A program made the position numbers and the translations under genes. Source: Pseudomonas lutea (GTDB lineage Bacteria; Pseudomonadota; Gammaproteobacteria; Pseudomonadales; Pseudomonadaceae). Taken from it: a stretch of DNA of 64,000 nucleotides. The stretch is from positions 2,728,001-2,792,000 of the forward strand of contig NZ_JRMB01000001.1 in assembly GCF_000759445.1 (NCBI RefSeq). Reading direction: 5' to 3'. How positions within the stretch are numbered: position 1 is the stretch's first letter; each line of letters begins with the position of its first letter. Below the pieces are notes generated by a model. That model worked only from the letters and a program-made list of their open reading frames with translations, was not told the DNA's origin and made no database searches. Below are positions 32,151 through 41,827 of this stretch, piece by piece.

Positions 32151-32531
32151 ATGCCGACTGACAACAAAGACAAGTACACCGACAAACAAAAGCGCAAGGC
32201 AGCCAAGATCGAGGACAGCTACGAGTCAAAAGGCGTGTCGAAGGATGAAGCCGAAGCTCGCGCCTGGGCAACTGTGAATAAACAATCCGGTGGCGGTGAA
32301 AAGAAAGGCGGTTCAGGCACCAAAAAACCCGCCGGCGCCAAAGCGCATGATCGCAAAGACTCGGCAAAACGGGCAGCGGCCGCCCGGGAAGGTGCCCCTC
32401 AGAACGGGAACGGTGCGTTGGCTGATCGCACCAAAGCGGACCTGCTTAAACGCGCGAGAGAGTTGGATATTTCGGGACGCTCGACCATGAGCAAGCCACA
32501 ACTGGTTGAGGCCATTGGCAAGGCGCAATGA
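32151..32531 (+). CDS. Small basic protein with a Rho_N-like (SAP-type) C-terminus
   Basis: The 126-residue protein is rich in Lys, Ala and Gly. The N-terminal half (DKYTDKQKRKAAKIEDSYES) resembles the KIxxSYxxxGxxxxxAxxxAWATVNK pattern found in many small bacterial proteins. After a flexible Gly/Ser/Lys linker, residues ~92-124 (RTKADLLKRARELDISGRST) look like a Rho N-terminal domain, a nucleic-acid-binding helix-turn-helix. The ATG at 32151 has GGGAG at 7 nt; the ATG at 32145 is too close. Its role is unknown; nucleic-acid binding is inferred. Confidence 0.8.
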   Translation: MPTDNKDKYTDKQKRKAAKIEDSYESKGVSKDEAEARAWATVNKQSGGGEKKGGSGTKKPAGAKAHDRKDSAKRAAAAREGAPQNGNGALADRTKADLLKRARELDISGRSTMSKPQLVEAIGKAQ

Positions 32532-32653
32532 CGTCAGGAAGTGGTTGAGCGAAAAAGTAGTTGAGCAGAACAGCGGCAAGTCAGCCCCGTTTGGGGCCGG
32601 CTCGCCGCGCTGGCTGCAAGCAGGGGCTTACAGCCAGGATCGCACGATCTGAC

Positions 32654-34207
32654 TCAAGTAATAGGTGCCGGGTTGAACAACGTAATGTCGTTGTGCAGGC
32701 GGTACTTCTCGGTCCAAGTCGTCTTCTTCCCGCTGGCGACATCGAGGTAGAAGTGGAACAGCTCCCACCCCAGATCTTCGATGCTGGCGCGGCCGGTTGC
32801 AATGCGCCCTGCGTCAACGTCGATCAGATCGGGCCAGCGCTGCGCCAACTCGGTCCGGGTCGACACCTTCACCACCGGTGACATCGCCAGGCCATAGGGC
32901 GTACCACGCCCCGTGGTGAATACGTGCAAGTTCATGCCTGCCGCCAGTTGCAGCGTGCCGCAAACAAAATCGCTCGCCGGCGTGGCGCAGAAGATCAGGC
33001 CCTTGCGTGAGACCCGCTCGCCAGGGCCAAGCACCCCGTTAATGGCGCTGCTGCCGGACTTGACGATGGACCCCAGGGACTTCTCGACAATGTTCGACAA
33101 CCCGCCCTTCTTGTTGCCCGGCGTGGTGTTGGCGCTGCGGTCGGCTTCACCCTTGGCCAGATAACGGTCGTACCAGTCCATTTCACGGACGAGGCCTTCG
33201 GCCACTTCCATGTTCTCCGCGCGCGACGTCAGCAGGTAGATCGCGTCGCGCACTTCGGTCACTTCCGAAAACATCACGGTCGCGCCCGCACGCAACAGCA
33301 AATCCGAAGCGAAACCCAGCGCCGGGTTGGCGGTGATGCCGGAAAACGCATCGCTGCCACCGCATTGCATGCCCAGAATCAACTCGGACGCCGGCACGGT
33401 TTCGCGCCGACGCTGATCCAGTTTCTTCAGGCGTGTCTCGGCCAGCTCCATGATCTGCTCGATCATTTCGTTGAAGCCGTGCTTGGAGTCCTGCAGGCGG
33501 TACAGCCAGGGCTCGCTCAGGTCTACCGACGCGTCGTCGGTGTGCATGACCTGATCGGCCTGCAGCTTTTCGCAGCCAAGGCTGATCACCAGCGCTTCGC
33601 CGCCCAGGTTCGGGTTGCGTGCCAGATTGCGCACGGTGCGAATGGGGATGTACGCGTCTTTCGCCGTGATGGCGACGCCGCAGCCGTAGCTGTGGGTCAG
33701 CGCCACCACGTCGTCGACGTTGGGGTATTTGGGCAGCAGCTCCTCGCGGATGCGCTTGACGGCGAAGTCCAGCACCCCGGTCACGCACTGCACCGTGGTG
33801 GTGATGCCGAGGATATTACGCGTGCCGACGGTGCCGTCGGCGTTGCGATAACCCTCGAAGGTGAAGCCTTCCAGCGGCTCGCCCCTGGCCGGTACGGCAT
33901 CGGACATCGGCAAGCTGTCCAGCGCTGGCGCGGATGGCATGCGCAGCTGATCTTCCCTGACCCAACTGCCCTTCGGTATCGGCTGCAAGGCATAGCCGAT
34001 GGTGTGGCCGTAACGAATGATCGGCTCCCCTTCGGCGATGTCCACGGTATTTACCTTGTGGCTCTGCGGCACATTGTCGACGGTCACCAGACCGTTATCG
34101 AATTCAGTCCCCGCCGGAACGCCCTGGTCATTGACCACGACGACAACGTTATCAAGCGCATGCAAGCGAATGTAACGTGGCGAGTCGGCATGCTGGATCA
34201 AGTTCAT
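32654..34207 (-). CDS. garD: Galactarate dehydratase
   Basis: The 517-residue UxaA/GarD-family enzyme removes water from meso-galactarate, giving 5-dehydro-4-deoxy-D-glucarate. The N-terminal SAF-like domain (~10-95) is followed by the main domain with [43 protein letters not shown] and [11 protein letters not shown], where conserved metal-site residues sit. The start ATG is 12 bp after the gudP stop, implying an operon. A GTG at 34210 is an alternative start. Confidence 0.94.
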   Translation of the reverse strand: MNLIQHADSPRYIRLHALDNVVVVVNDQGVPAGTEFDNGLVTVDNVPQSHKVNTVDIAEGEPIIRYGHTIGYALQPIPKGSWVREDQLRMPSAPALDSLPMSDAVPARGEPLEGFTFEGYRNADGTVGTRNILGITTTVQCVTGVLDFAVKRIREELLPKYPNVDDVVALTHSYGCGVAITAKDAYIPIRTVRNLARNPNLGGEALVISLGCEKLQADQVMHTDDASVDLSEPWLYRLQDSKHGFNEMIEQIMELAETRLKKLDQRRRETVPASELILGMQCGGSDAFSGITANPALGFASDLLLRAGATVMFSEVTEVRDAIYLLTSRAENMEVAEGLVREMDWYDRYLAKGEADRSANTTPGNKKGGLSNIVEKSLGSIVKSGSSAINGVLGPGERVSRKGLIFCATPASDFVCGTLQLAAGMNLHVFTTGRGTPYGLAMSPVVKVSTRTELAQRWPDLIDVDAGRIATGRASIEDLGWELFHFYLDVASGKKTTWTEKYRLHNDITLFNPAPIT

Positions 34208-34219
34208 CACGGTTTTTCC

Positions 34220-35590
34220 TCAGATTTTCGCTTGAGAAAGTTCGGCTTCACTGGCCGGTTGGGCACCCTTCGTTGGGGTGTCCTTGAGTTCTACACGTTT
34301 GATTTCACCGACGATGAAGATGTAGCTGATCACCGCCACCAGCGCGTTGGCGCCGACGAACACCAAAGCCCATTTGAACGAGCCGGTGGTGCTGATGATG
34401 TAGCCGATGACAATCGGGGTGGTGATCGATGCGATGTTACCGAACATGTTAAACAGACCGCCGCTCAAACCGGCGATTTGTTTCGGCGATGCGTCGGACA
34501 TGACCGCCCAGCCCAGTGCGCCTACGCCTTTGCCGAAGAAGGCCAGTGCCATGAAGCCCACCACGACCCATTCGATGTCCACGTAGTTGCAGGTCACGAT
34601 CGAAGTCGACAGCAGCAGACCGCCAATGATCGGCGCCTTGCGAGCGAAGGTCAGCGAATGGCCTTTGCGCAGCAGGTAGTCGGAGATGATCCCGCCCAGG
34701 ACGCCGCCGATGAACCCGCAGATCGCTGGCAGCGAGGCAATGAAACCGGCTTTCAGGATGGTCATGCCACGTTCTTGAACCAGGTACACCGGGAACCAGG
34801 TCAGGAAGAAGTAGGTGATGCCGTTGATGCAGTACTGAGCCAGGTAGATGCCGAGCATCATGCGGTTGGTCAGCAGCTGACGCACGTAATCCCATTTCGG
34901 GCCGCTTGCCGAGCCTTTGCCTTTGTCCTGGTCCATGTCGACCATGCCGCCATTATTGGCGATGTGATCGAATTCTTCCTTGTTGATTTTCGGGTGGTTA
35001 CGCGGGCTGTGGATCACTTTCAGCCAGATCAGCGAGAACAGGATGCCGATGCTGCCCATCACGATGAACACGTGCTGCCAGCCGAAGGTGTAGACGATCC
35101 AGCCCATGATCGGCGCGAACAAAACGGTGGCGAAGTACTGCGCCGAGTTGAAGATCGCCGAAGCCGTGCCGCGTTCGGAGGTCGGGAACCAGGCCGCGAC
35201 GATGCGGGCGTTGCCAGGGAATGAGGGAGCTTCAGCAAGACCCACCATGAAGCGCAGCGCAAATAGCAGAAAGATCGCGGTCGAGAGGCCGAATTCACCG
35301 ACGTAGCCTTGCAGCACGGTGAACAGGGACCAGGTGAAAATGCTCAATGCGTAGACTTTCTTGGAACCGTAACGGTCCAGCAGCCAGCCGCCAGGGATCT
35401 GACCGGCAACGTAGGCCCAGCCAAACGCAGAGAAGATAAAACCGAGGGTGACGGCGTCAATGCCGAGACTTTTCTGCAGGCTGGAGCCTGCGATAGCGAT
35501 GGTTGCACGGTCGGCGTAGTTGATCGTGGTCACCAGAAACAGCATGAGCAAGATCAAATAGCGGACGTGAGTCGGCTTGGTTTTTTGCAT
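34220..35590 (-). CDS. gudP: MFS galactarate/glucarate:H+ symporter
   Basis: The 456-residue major-facilitator protein has twelve expected membrane segments. It begins YLILLMLFLVTTINYADRAT, the anion:cation symporter (ACS) family signature also seen in GudP and GarP, and has GWAYVAGQIPGGWLLDRYGSKK in loop 2-3. The neighbouring garD and kdgD identify the likely substrate as galactarate and/or glucarate. GGGAG lies 8 nt before the ATG at 35590. Confidence 0.9.
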   Translation of the reverse strand: MQKTKPTHVRYLILLMLFLVTTINYADRATIAIAGSSLQKSLGIDAVTLGFIFSAFGWAYVAGQIPGGWLLDRYGSKKVYALSIFTWSLFTVLQGYVGEFGLSTAIFLLFALRFMVGLAEAPSFPGNARIVAAWFPTSERGTASAIFNSAQYFATVLFAPIMGWIVYTFGWQHVFIVMGSIGILFSLIWLKVIHSPRNHPKINKEEFDHIANNGGMVDMDQDKGKGSASGPKWDYVRQLLTNRMMLGIYLAQYCINGITYFFLTWFPVYLVQERGMTILKAGFIASLPAICGFIGGVLGGIISDYLLRKGHSLTFARKAPIIGGLLLSTSIVTCNYVDIEWVVVGFMALAFFGKGVGALGWAVMSDASPKQIAGLSGGLFNMFGNIASITTPIVIGYIISTTGSFKWALVFVGANALVAVISYIFIVGEIKRVELKDTPTKGAQPASEAELSQAKI

Positions 35591-35812
35591 GTTCGAAACT
35601 CCCACTAATTATTTTTTTGCGCGGGTAAACGATCTTATGTGTGTGCTGCTCGCCTCTGCCCCTAAAAACCAGACGCGATGTGAAGCGCTATGAACGAGAA
35701 CCTTCAGGCAATGCCTGGGGACCTCGAACGCCAGCAGCCTTGCCGGCACGAAATGCAGAATCCTGATAAGGAGGTTGAACCGGCTTGCCGGTAACCGAAG
35801 CCCCGAGGGCAA

Positions 35813-35838
35813 AAAACCGCTGATCGCTCAGCGGTTTT
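35813..35838 (-). terminator. Rho-independent terminator of kdgD
   Basis: An 11-bp perfect stem (AAAACCGCTGA / TCAGCGGTTTT) with a 4-nt loop lies 14 bp after the kdgD stop. In the kdgD direction it ends in TTTTTT. It therefore splits kdgD from gudP-garD, although all three point the same way. The 262-bp kdgD-gudP spacer must hold a separate gudP promoter, which I could not locate with confidence. Confidence 0.88.
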
Positions 35839-35852
35839 GGGGAGCCGGGCAG

Positions 35853-36764
35853 TTACTGCTTGCCCTGCTTGTCCATCAGTGCAGCCAGCATGTCGACTTC
35901 GTCCGACGTCAGGTCGGTCAGCGGAGCGCGGACCGGACCTGCGTCGTAACCGGCGAGCTTGGCGCCAGCCTTGACGATGCTCACGGCATAGCCGTGTTTG
36001 CGGTTACGGATGTCCAGGTAAGGCAGGAAGAAATCGTCGATCAGCTTGCCAACGGTTTCGTGGTCGTCCTTGGCAATGGCATGGTAGAAATCCATGGCCA
36101 TTTTCGGCAGGAAGTTGAACACCGCCGAGGAGTAGACCGGCACGCCGAGCGCTTTATAGGCAGCGGCGTAGACTTCTGCGGTCGGCAGACCACCGAGGTA
36201 CGAGAAGCGGTCACCCAGACGACGGCGGATCGAAACCATCAGTTCGATATCACCCAGGCCGTCTTTGTAGCCGATCAGGTTAGGGCAACGCTCGGCCAGT
36301 TGCTCCAACAGCGTAGGTGTCAGGCGGCAAACGTTACGGTTGTAGACCACGACGCCGATTTTGACGGATTTGCAGACCGCTTCAACGTGGGCGGCAACAC
36401 CGTCCTGGCTGGCTTCTGTCAGGTAGTGCGGCAGCAGCAGCAGGCCTTTGGCGCCCAGACGTTCGGCTTCTTGAGCCATCTGGATCGCTTGGCGGGTCGG
36501 GCCACCGACGCCAGCCAGAATAGGCACGCTGGTTTCGCAAGTGTCGACGGCAGTCTTGATGATTTCGGAGTATTCGTCGCCGGTCAGGGAGAAGAACTCA
36601 CCTGTACCGCCCGCTGCGAACAATGCGGACGCGCCGTAAGGGGCCAACCATTCCAGACGCTTGATGTAGCCAGCGCGGTGGAAGTCGCCTTGGGCATTGA
36701 AATCGGTAACCGGGAAGGAAAGCAGACCGTGAGAGAGGATGGACTTCAGTTCTTGTGGATTCAT
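35853..36764 (-). CDS. kdgD: 5-dehydro-4-deoxyglucarate dehydratase
   Basis: The 303-residue DapA-superfamily enzyme dehydrates and decarboxylates 5-dehydro-4-deoxy-D-glucarate to 2-oxoglutarate semialdehyde. The Schiff-base lysine is K167 ([11 protein letters not shown]), the catalytic tyrosine is Y141 (VVYNRNVC), and the pyruvate-binding motif is GGTGEFFSL at 52-60. The ATG at 36764 gives the standard [10 protein letters not shown] start. The upstream GntR-like site and the nearby FadR-type regulator suggest induction by sugar acids. Confidence 0.95.
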   Translation of the reverse strand: MNPQELKSILSHGLLSFPVTDFNAQGDFHRAGYIKRLEWLAPYGASALFAAGGTGEFFSLTGDEYSEIIKTAVDTCETSVPILAGVGGPTRQAIQMAQEAERLGAKGLLLLPHYLTEASQDGVAAHVEAVCKSVKIGVVVYNRNVCRLTPTLLEQLAERCPNLIGYKDGLGDIELMVSIRRRLGDRFSYLGGLPTAEVYAAAYKALGVPVYSSAVFNFLPKMAMDFYHAIAKDDHETVGKLIDDFFLPYLDIRNRKHGYAVSIVKAGAKLAGYDAGPVRAPLTDLTSDEVDMLAALMDKQGKQ

Positions 36765-36825
36765 TATTCGAACACCCTGGGGAGCTATTTTTGTGGATGA
36801 AGCACCAGTCCTGCGCTGATGTCGT

Positions 36826-36842
36826 AAGTCATCGTACAACTG
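36826..36842 (-). promoter_or_regulatory. Putative GntR-type operator upstream of kdgD
   Basis: AAGTCATCGTACAACTG lies 62 bp upstream of the kdgD ATG, identical over 17 bp to the site at 21786-21802. The regulator encoded next door (37092-37841) belongs to the FadR class, whose operators have the GT-N(6)-AC form seen here. Confidence 0.55.
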
Positions 36843-36966
36843 GCAAGGTGATCACTCAATAGCGTTTTGAAATATTTATGACGAGTGCGGATCAGTGGTG
36901 ATTTTCAGGGAAGGCGGGATGTGGAGAAGGTGGGATAGGAAAGGTTGGTGCTGTTGCAGGGCTCTT

Positions 36967-37055
36967 TGTAGGAGCGCGCTTGCCCGCGAAAGCGTTTCTC
37001 CAGGCGCCGCTGCGCAAGATGACCCACCGCCTTCGCGGGCAAGCGCGCTCCTACA
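36967..37055. repeat. REPIN, GTAGGAGCGCGCTTG family
   Basis: A well-preserved doublet: TGTAGGAGCGCGCTTGCCCG on the left and its exact inverted partner ending GCGCGCTCCTACA on the right. It lies between kdgD and the gntR gene, 37 bp past the regulator's stop. Confidence 0.88.
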
Positions 37056-37091
37056 GTGGATCGGCGTCGCCTGCCCTTTCGATGAATCAGC

Positions 37092-37841
37092 TCAAGCCCG
37101 CTGCGACTCAGCCTCTTCATGCGCATGGCGCAGGCGTTCGCGGCTGTTGGTCAGGTGCAGGCGCATGGCGGCGCGGGCCGCATCGGAATCCTGGCGCGCA
37201 ATGGCGTCGTAGATTTCCTCGTGCTCGCGGCTCAGTCGGGTCATGTAATGCTGGTTGTCATCGTGAGCCAGCCGAGCGGAATTCAAGCGGGTACGGGGAA
37301 TAATGCTGGTGCCCAGATGATTCATGATGTCGGTGAAGTAGCGGTTGCCGGTCGACAGCGCGATTGCCATGTGGAACTGGAAATCGGCCCCCACTGCATC
37401 GCTGGCGTGTGCCGCGCTTTCGCTGAGTGCATCCAGCGCGGCGCGCATATCGGCGAGTTGCTCGGCGGACCGACGTTGAGCCGCCAGGCCGGCAGATTCC
37501 ACTTCCAGGCTGATACGCAGCTCAAGAATCGCCAGCACGTCACGCAGGGTGACGATGGTGGCCGGATCGATACGAAAGCCGCTCGGGCTTGGCGTGTCGA
37601 GCACGAAGGTGCCGATGCCGTGACGGGTTTCGACGAGCCCGGAGGCCTGCAGGCGAGAGATGGCTTCGCGAACAACCGTGCGGCTGACGCCCTGCTCTTC
37701 CATGATTGCAGACTCGGTAGGCAACTTGTCCCCGCGCTTCAGCCCGCCATTGCGGATCCGCTCGGAGAGTTCAGTCACCAGTTCCTGCGCGAGACTGCGG
37801 TGCTTTCTGCGTGCGCGAGGCGGAGCACTCTGATTTTCCAT
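37092..37841 (-). CDS. FadR-subfamily GntR regulator, probable sugar-acid regulator
   Basis: The 249-residue protein has an N-terminal winged helix (~25-85, LPTESAIMEEQGVSRTVVRE) and an all-helical FCD ligand domain. In the latter the metal-binding pattern is seen as DFQFHMAI and HEEIYDAIARQD. FadR-type regulators respond to carboxylic acids. Its place beside kdgD suggests that it controls galactarate/glucarate genes, an inference. The ATG at 37841 is used; TTG 37847 is an alternative and neither has a strong ribosome site. Confidence 0.88.
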   Translation of the reverse strand: MENQSAPPRARRKHRSLAQELVTELSERIRNGGLKRGDKLPTESAIMEEQGVSRTVVREAISRLQASGLVETRHGIGTFVLDTPSPSGFRIDPATIVTLRDVLAILELRISLEVESAGLAAQRRSAEQLADMRAALDALSESAAHASDAVGADFQFHMAIALSTGNRYFTDIMNHLGTSIIPRTRLNSARLAHDDNQHYMTRLSREHEEIYDAIARQDSDAARAAMRLHLTNSRERLRHAHEEAESQRA

Positions 37842-37948
37842 ATCCAACTGGCATCTCTAAATACGCTGAAACGCTGATAATAGCCTACCGGGTTGCGTGA
37901 TCACACCGCAAACCCGGCAAGACTGTAGGGATTTACCGCACTTTACGC

Positions 37949-39685
37949 TCAAAGCGCCGTTTCGGTGAGCGGCTGCTCGTGCAGTTGCCCGGCTTCGATG
38001 CGCACATGCCGACGATGGAATCGCTTGAGGCTACTGCGATGGCCGATGCTGAGCAGGGTCACGCCCGGCAGCTCGTCCAACAACGCCTGATACAGCGCGG
38101 CCTCATCCTCTTCGTCCATTGCCGAGGTGGCTTCATCCAGATAGAGCCAGTCCGGAGCGAACAGCAATGCCCGGGCAAATGCGACGCGCTGTTGTTCACC
38201 CGGCGACAGCATGCGCTGCCAGTGTTCGATTTCGTCCAGCCGCGCGACCAGATGGCCCAGGCGACAGGTTTCCAGGACTTGCGCAAAACGCTCGGCAGGA
38301 TAGACCTCGGGCGCCTGTGGATAGCTCAATGCCTCGCGCAATGTGCCAATGGGCAAATACGGTTTTTGCGGCAGGAAGAACGCACGTTTGGCCGGCAGTC
38401 TGACCGCTCCGTGGCCTTCATTCCACAGCCCACCCATGGCGCGCAGCAGCGTACTTTTGCCACTGCCGGAGCGGCCGCTGAGCATGACTCGCTCGCCCGC
38501 AGCAATATTGATGTGGGCGTTGGTAAGCAGCTGGCGACCGCCGACCAGAGACAGCGCCAGCCCATCGATTTGCAGAGCCTTACTGTCGTGGCTGACCTTG
38601 ATCGATGGCACACGCGCTTCGTTTTCATCCATGGCCTGACGGAAGCTGAGCAGACGATCACAGGTAGCGCGCCACGAGGCCAGCTGGGTATACGCGTCGA
38701 TGAACCAGCTGAAATTTTCCTGCACGTTGCCGAACGCCGAGTTGATCTGCATCAGCTCGCCCAATTCGATTTTGCCGGCGAAGTAACGTGGTGCAGCTAC
38801 CACGAAGGCAAACACAATTGCGATTTGCGAATAGCCTGCGGTAAAGAACGTCAGGCGCTTCTGCACCTTCATGATTGTCCAGAAGTTGCTCCAGACCATG
38901 CCGAAGCGCGCACTCAGGCGCTGATTTTCGTTGGCCTCGCCGTCCGACAGGGCGATGCTTTCGGCATTCTCGCGTACACGCACCAGCGAGAAACGCATAT
39001 CAGCTTCGTAGCGCTGTTGCTGATTACTCAGCAGGATGAGGCGTTTGCCGATCAAGTGAGTCAGCAGGCTGCCGACGGCGGCGTAGATCAGCGCGGCCCA
39101 GAACATGTAGCCGGGAACGGTGATGCCAAACAGCTCGATGCTGCCGGACACGCCCCACAGGATCACTGAAAATGACACCAGACTGACCACGGTACGGAGC
39201 AGTCCGAGGCTCAGACTCAAGGTGTCGGACGTGAAATTATTAAGGTCTTCAGACAGGCGCTGGTCCGGGTTGTCGGTGTAACCGCCCTGCTCCAGCCGGT
39301 AGTAATTTTTGTGCGCGAGCCACTTGGCGAAATGCTGTTCGGTCAGCCAGCGACGCCAGCGAATGGTCAGCATCTGAGTGAGGTAAAGCCGGTACACAGC
39401 GCCAAGGATGGCGATAGCGGCAATACCGCAGAAATACAGGATCAGATGCGTAAAGGCGCCCAGATCCTTGTTCTGCAGGGCGTTATAGAAATCGCGGTAC
39501 CAACTGTTGACCAGCACCGAGATGAACACGCTGAACAGCGACAGCACGATCACTGCGATCAGCAGCACCCAGGCCATGCCTTTCTCTTCGCTGCGCCAGT
39601 AAGGCGTCACCAGCTTCCAGACCCGGGAGAAGAAACTCCCGTTCACAGCGTCGTTGACCCTGGACTCATCTACATCGAAATTCAT
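37949..39685 (-). CDS. SbmA/BacA-type ABC transporter, fused permease-ATPase (YddA-like)
   Basis: The 578-residue protein combines an N-terminal membrane domain with about six helices (first ~39-60) and a C-terminal ATPase. It has Walker A GRSGSGKS (404-411), signature LSPGEQQ (493-499) and Walker B WLYLDEA (513-519, E518). The RWRRWLTEQHFAKWLAHKNYYRL and DNPDQRLSEDLNNF motifs place it in the SbmA/BacA/YddA family, whose members move peptides or cobalamin-like solutes. The substrate is unknown. Downstream of it lies gntR, 107 bp away; upstream is roxR, 99 bp away. Confidence 0.88.
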   Translation of the reverse strand: MNFDVDESRVNDAVNGSFFSRVWKLVTPYWRSEEKGMAWVLLIAVIVLSLFSVFISVLVNSWYRDFYNALQNKDLGAFTHLILYFCGIAAIAILGAVYRLYLTQMLTIRWRRWLTEQHFAKWLAHKNYYRLEQGGYTDNPDQRLSEDLNNFTSDTLSLSLGLLRTVVSLVSFSVILWGVSGSIELFGITVPGYMFWAALIYAAVGSLLTHLIGKRLILLSNQQQRYEADMRFSLVRVRENAESIALSDGEANENQRLSARFGMVWSNFWTIMKVQKRLTFFTAGYSQIAIVFAFVVAAPRYFAGKIELGELMQINSAFGNVQENFSWFIDAYTQLASWRATCDRLLSFRQAMDENEARVPSIKVSHDSKALQIDGLALSLVGGRQLLTNAHINIAAGERVMLSGRSGSGKSTLLRAMGGLWNEGHGAVRLPAKRAFFLPQKPYLPIGTLREALSYPQAPEVYPAERFAQVLETCRLGHLVARLDEIEHWQRMLSPGEQQRVAFARALLFAPDWLYLDEATSAMDEEDEAALYQALLDELPGVTLLSIGHRSSLKRFHRRHVRIEAGQLHEQPLTETAL

Positions 39686-39784
39686 GGCAAAAGCTCGGCA
39701 GCGGGCAGTGAAGGACGTCGGCGCCAATGTGCCAGACGCCGCAGACGATCTTCCATGAAGAAATGTTTAACCAGTGCTCCCTGC

Positions 39785-40345
39785 CTAGCGACGCACCGGC
39801 CGCTTCTGCAACTTGCGCTGCAAAGTGCGTCGATGCATCCCCAGCGCGCGCGCAGTGGCGGAAATATTGCCTTCATGCTCGGTCAGCACGCGCTGGATAT
39901 GCTCCCACTGCAGGCGGTCCACCGACATCGGGTTTTCCGGCACCAGCGTGTCCAGGTCGGCATGCTCGGACAGCAGCGCGGCGAGCACATCATCGGCGTC
40001 GGCGGGTTTGCACAGGTAATTGCAGGCCCCGCGCTTGATCGCTTCAACGGCGGTGGCAATGCTCGAATAGCCCGTGAGGATCAGCACCCGCATCTCCGGG
40101 TCGAGTTCCAGCAGCTTGGGCAGCAGCACCAGCCCGGAATCGCCTTCCATCTTCAGATCGACGGCGGCGTAATCAGGAATGTCTTGCTGCGCGAGGGTCA
40201 GGCCTTCTTCGGCAGAACCGGCAGTGCTCACGCGGAACCCACGGCGAGCCATGGCCCGAGCCATCACGCGGGTAAAGGTGGCGTCGTCGTCCACCAGCAG
40301 CAGGTGCGGCAGTTCTTCGCCTTCGACCTGGATTTCTTCAGTCAT
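39785..40345 (-). CDS. roxR: Response regulator RoxR (RegA/PrrA/ActR family)
   Basis: The 186-residue regulator has a receiver domain with phospho-acceptor D63 (AAVDLKMEG), acidic pocket DDD (19-21), and K114-region YLCKPA. After a short linker comes a Fis-type helix-turn-helix (GNISATARALGMHRRTLQRK) near 158-178. The RegA family regulates respiration and redox-linked genes; in Pseudomonas RoxR controls the cyanide-insensitive oxidase. Its ATG overlaps the roxS stop by 4 nt. Confidence 0.95.
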   Translation of the reverse strand: MTEEIQVEGEELPHLLLVDDDATFTRVMARAMARRGFRVSTAGSAEEGLTLAQQDIPDYAAVDLKMEGDSGLVLLPKLLELDPEMRVLILTGYSSIATAVEAIKRGACNYLCKPADADDVLAALLSEHADLDTLVPENPMSVDRLQWEHIQRVLTEHEGNISATARALGMHRRTLQRKLQKRPVRR

Positions 40346-41598
40346 GCGTCATCTCCTCGTGCGTTACGGGGCAGGCGCAGCTCGGTGAGCGTGCCACCTT
40401 CCTCGTGAGGGTAAAGTTTCACCGAGCCGCCCGCGCGGGTCACGCTGGCCTTACTCAAAAACAGGCCGAGGCCGAAACCTTTGCCCTTGGTGGTAAAAAA
40501 CGGTTTGCCGATCTGCTCGGCGATGGCCAACGGCACGCCGGCGCCATGATCGCGGATGCTGATGCGGATTTCAGTGGCGGTCCAGTCCAGATTGACCTCA
40601 AGCCCTTCGGCGCAGGCATCGGCCGCATTGTTGAGCAGGTTCAGCAGTGCCTGGGTCAGGTCGGGCGGCGGCGCAAGCATGGGCACATCACCCTGCCCCA
40701 GACGTTGAAAGCGGTAGGTGGCTTCCGGACGCATGAGGTGCCAGCGGTTGAGCGCCTGATCAAGCCAGCGCGTGACTGTCTGCTCCTCCACATTAAGCCG
40801 ACGATTGGCCTCCGCGGCGCGAACCAGTTGCTGCAAGGTCTCTTTGCACAGCTTGACCTGATCCTGCAGCACCGACAGGTCTTCCTGCAACGCAGGGTCC
40901 TTATGGTCCTGCTGCATTTCCTTGAGCAATACGCTCATGGTTGCCAGCGGCGTGCCCAGTTCGTGAGCGGCGCCGGCGGCTTCAGTCGCCACCGCTAATA
41001 ATTGCTGGTCGCGTGCGCCCTCTTCCCGGCGCAGCGCACGCATGTGTTCCTGACGGCGCAGCTCTTCAGCCATGCGTGCGGCGAAAAAGGTAATCACCCC
41101 GGCGGCCAGCGCAAAGCTCAGCCACATGCCGTAGATCTGCATGTTTTCGCGAGCAACGAAAGCGTCCAGCGGAAAGAACTTGGCCAGCATCAAGGTGTAC
41201 AGCGCCAGCGCGATACCCGAGAGAATGAGCGAGTAGCGCCACGGCAATGTGACTGCGGCGATGGTCAGCGGCACCAGGTAATAGGAAACGAAAGGGTTGG
41301 TCGAACCGCCGGAGAAGTACAGGAGCGCGCTGTGGATAAACAGGTCGAATGCCAGCTGCACGGCGTATTCGAGCTCGGTGACCGGCCACGAAGTGCGCAG
41401 GCGAATGGCCGTCAGCAGACAGACGATCGCGGAGAATCCGAGGGTGATGTCCAGTTGCAGCCAGGGCAAGGGCAGCAAATCGAACAGATAGGCGAACCCC
41501 ACCGAACCCGCTTGCGCACCCAGCACTAAAATGCGGATGAACGTCAGGCGCCAGAGGTTTTGACGGGTGGCAGACAGCAGTTGTAGGGGGGCGAGCAT
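40342..41598 (-). CDS. roxS: Redox sensor histidine kinase RoxS (RegB/PrrB family)
   Basis: The 418-residue kinase has about six membrane segments. Its quinone-site motif GGSTNPF (97-103), the GGxxNPF hallmark of RegB, lies between helices 3 and 4. The H-box is AAHELGTPLATM with H212, followed by the ATPase motifs NLLNNAADAC, DHGAGVP and GKGFGLGLFLSK. It probably reads the ubiquinone pool and phosphorylates RoxR. GGAG lies 5 nt before the ATG at 41598; longer forms to 41667 lack a ribosome site. Confidence 0.95.
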   Translation of the reverse strand: MLAPLQLLSATRQNLWRLTFIRILVLGAQAGSVGFAYLFDLLPLPWLQLDITLGFSAIVCLLTAIRLRTSWPVTELEYAVQLAFDLFIHSALLYFSGGSTNPFVSYYLVPLTIAAVTLPWRYSLILSGIALALYTLMLAKFFPLDAFVARENMQIYGMWLSFALAAGVITFFAARMAEELRRQEHMRALRREEGARDQQLLAVATEAAGAAHELGTPLATMSVLLKEMQQDHKDPALQEDLSVLQDQVKLCKETLQQLVRAAEANRRLNVEEQTVTRWLDQALNRWHLMRPEATYRFQRLGQGDVPMLAPPPDLTQALLNLLNNAADACAEGLEVNLDWTATEIRISIRDHGAGVPLAIAEQIGKPFFTTKGKGFGLGLFLSKASVTRAGGSVKLYPHEEGGTLTELRLPRNARGDDA

Positions 41599-41827
41599 GA
41601 GCTCTCCTGATGAGCGCTCCAGGCGAATCGGAACGAGTATAACCAATGCGACCACAGATGCTGCCAATGTGCGTCAAAGCGCCACACTCGATCCACTGTT
41701 TCGCGACCCGGGCCGGGGCGCGCGTTGACGGCGCTCCGGAACAAGCCCCGGCCTCGACAGTCTCATGGGCATCCGTCCGCCGGGCTTGCTGCACACTTGG
41801 GGACGGTTCGCCAAACAAGGAGTTTTT

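Noticed and set aside
32584..32605. GCCCC/GGGGC hairpin between the Rho_N-like gene and garD as a terminator.
   Set aside because: The stem is only about 5 bp and no T-run follows in either direction.
33365..35224. 619-codon open frame opposite garD and gudP.
   Set aside because: It crosses two well-supported genes and their spacer on the other strand, and is His/Gln/Asp-rich as expected for antisense of such genes.
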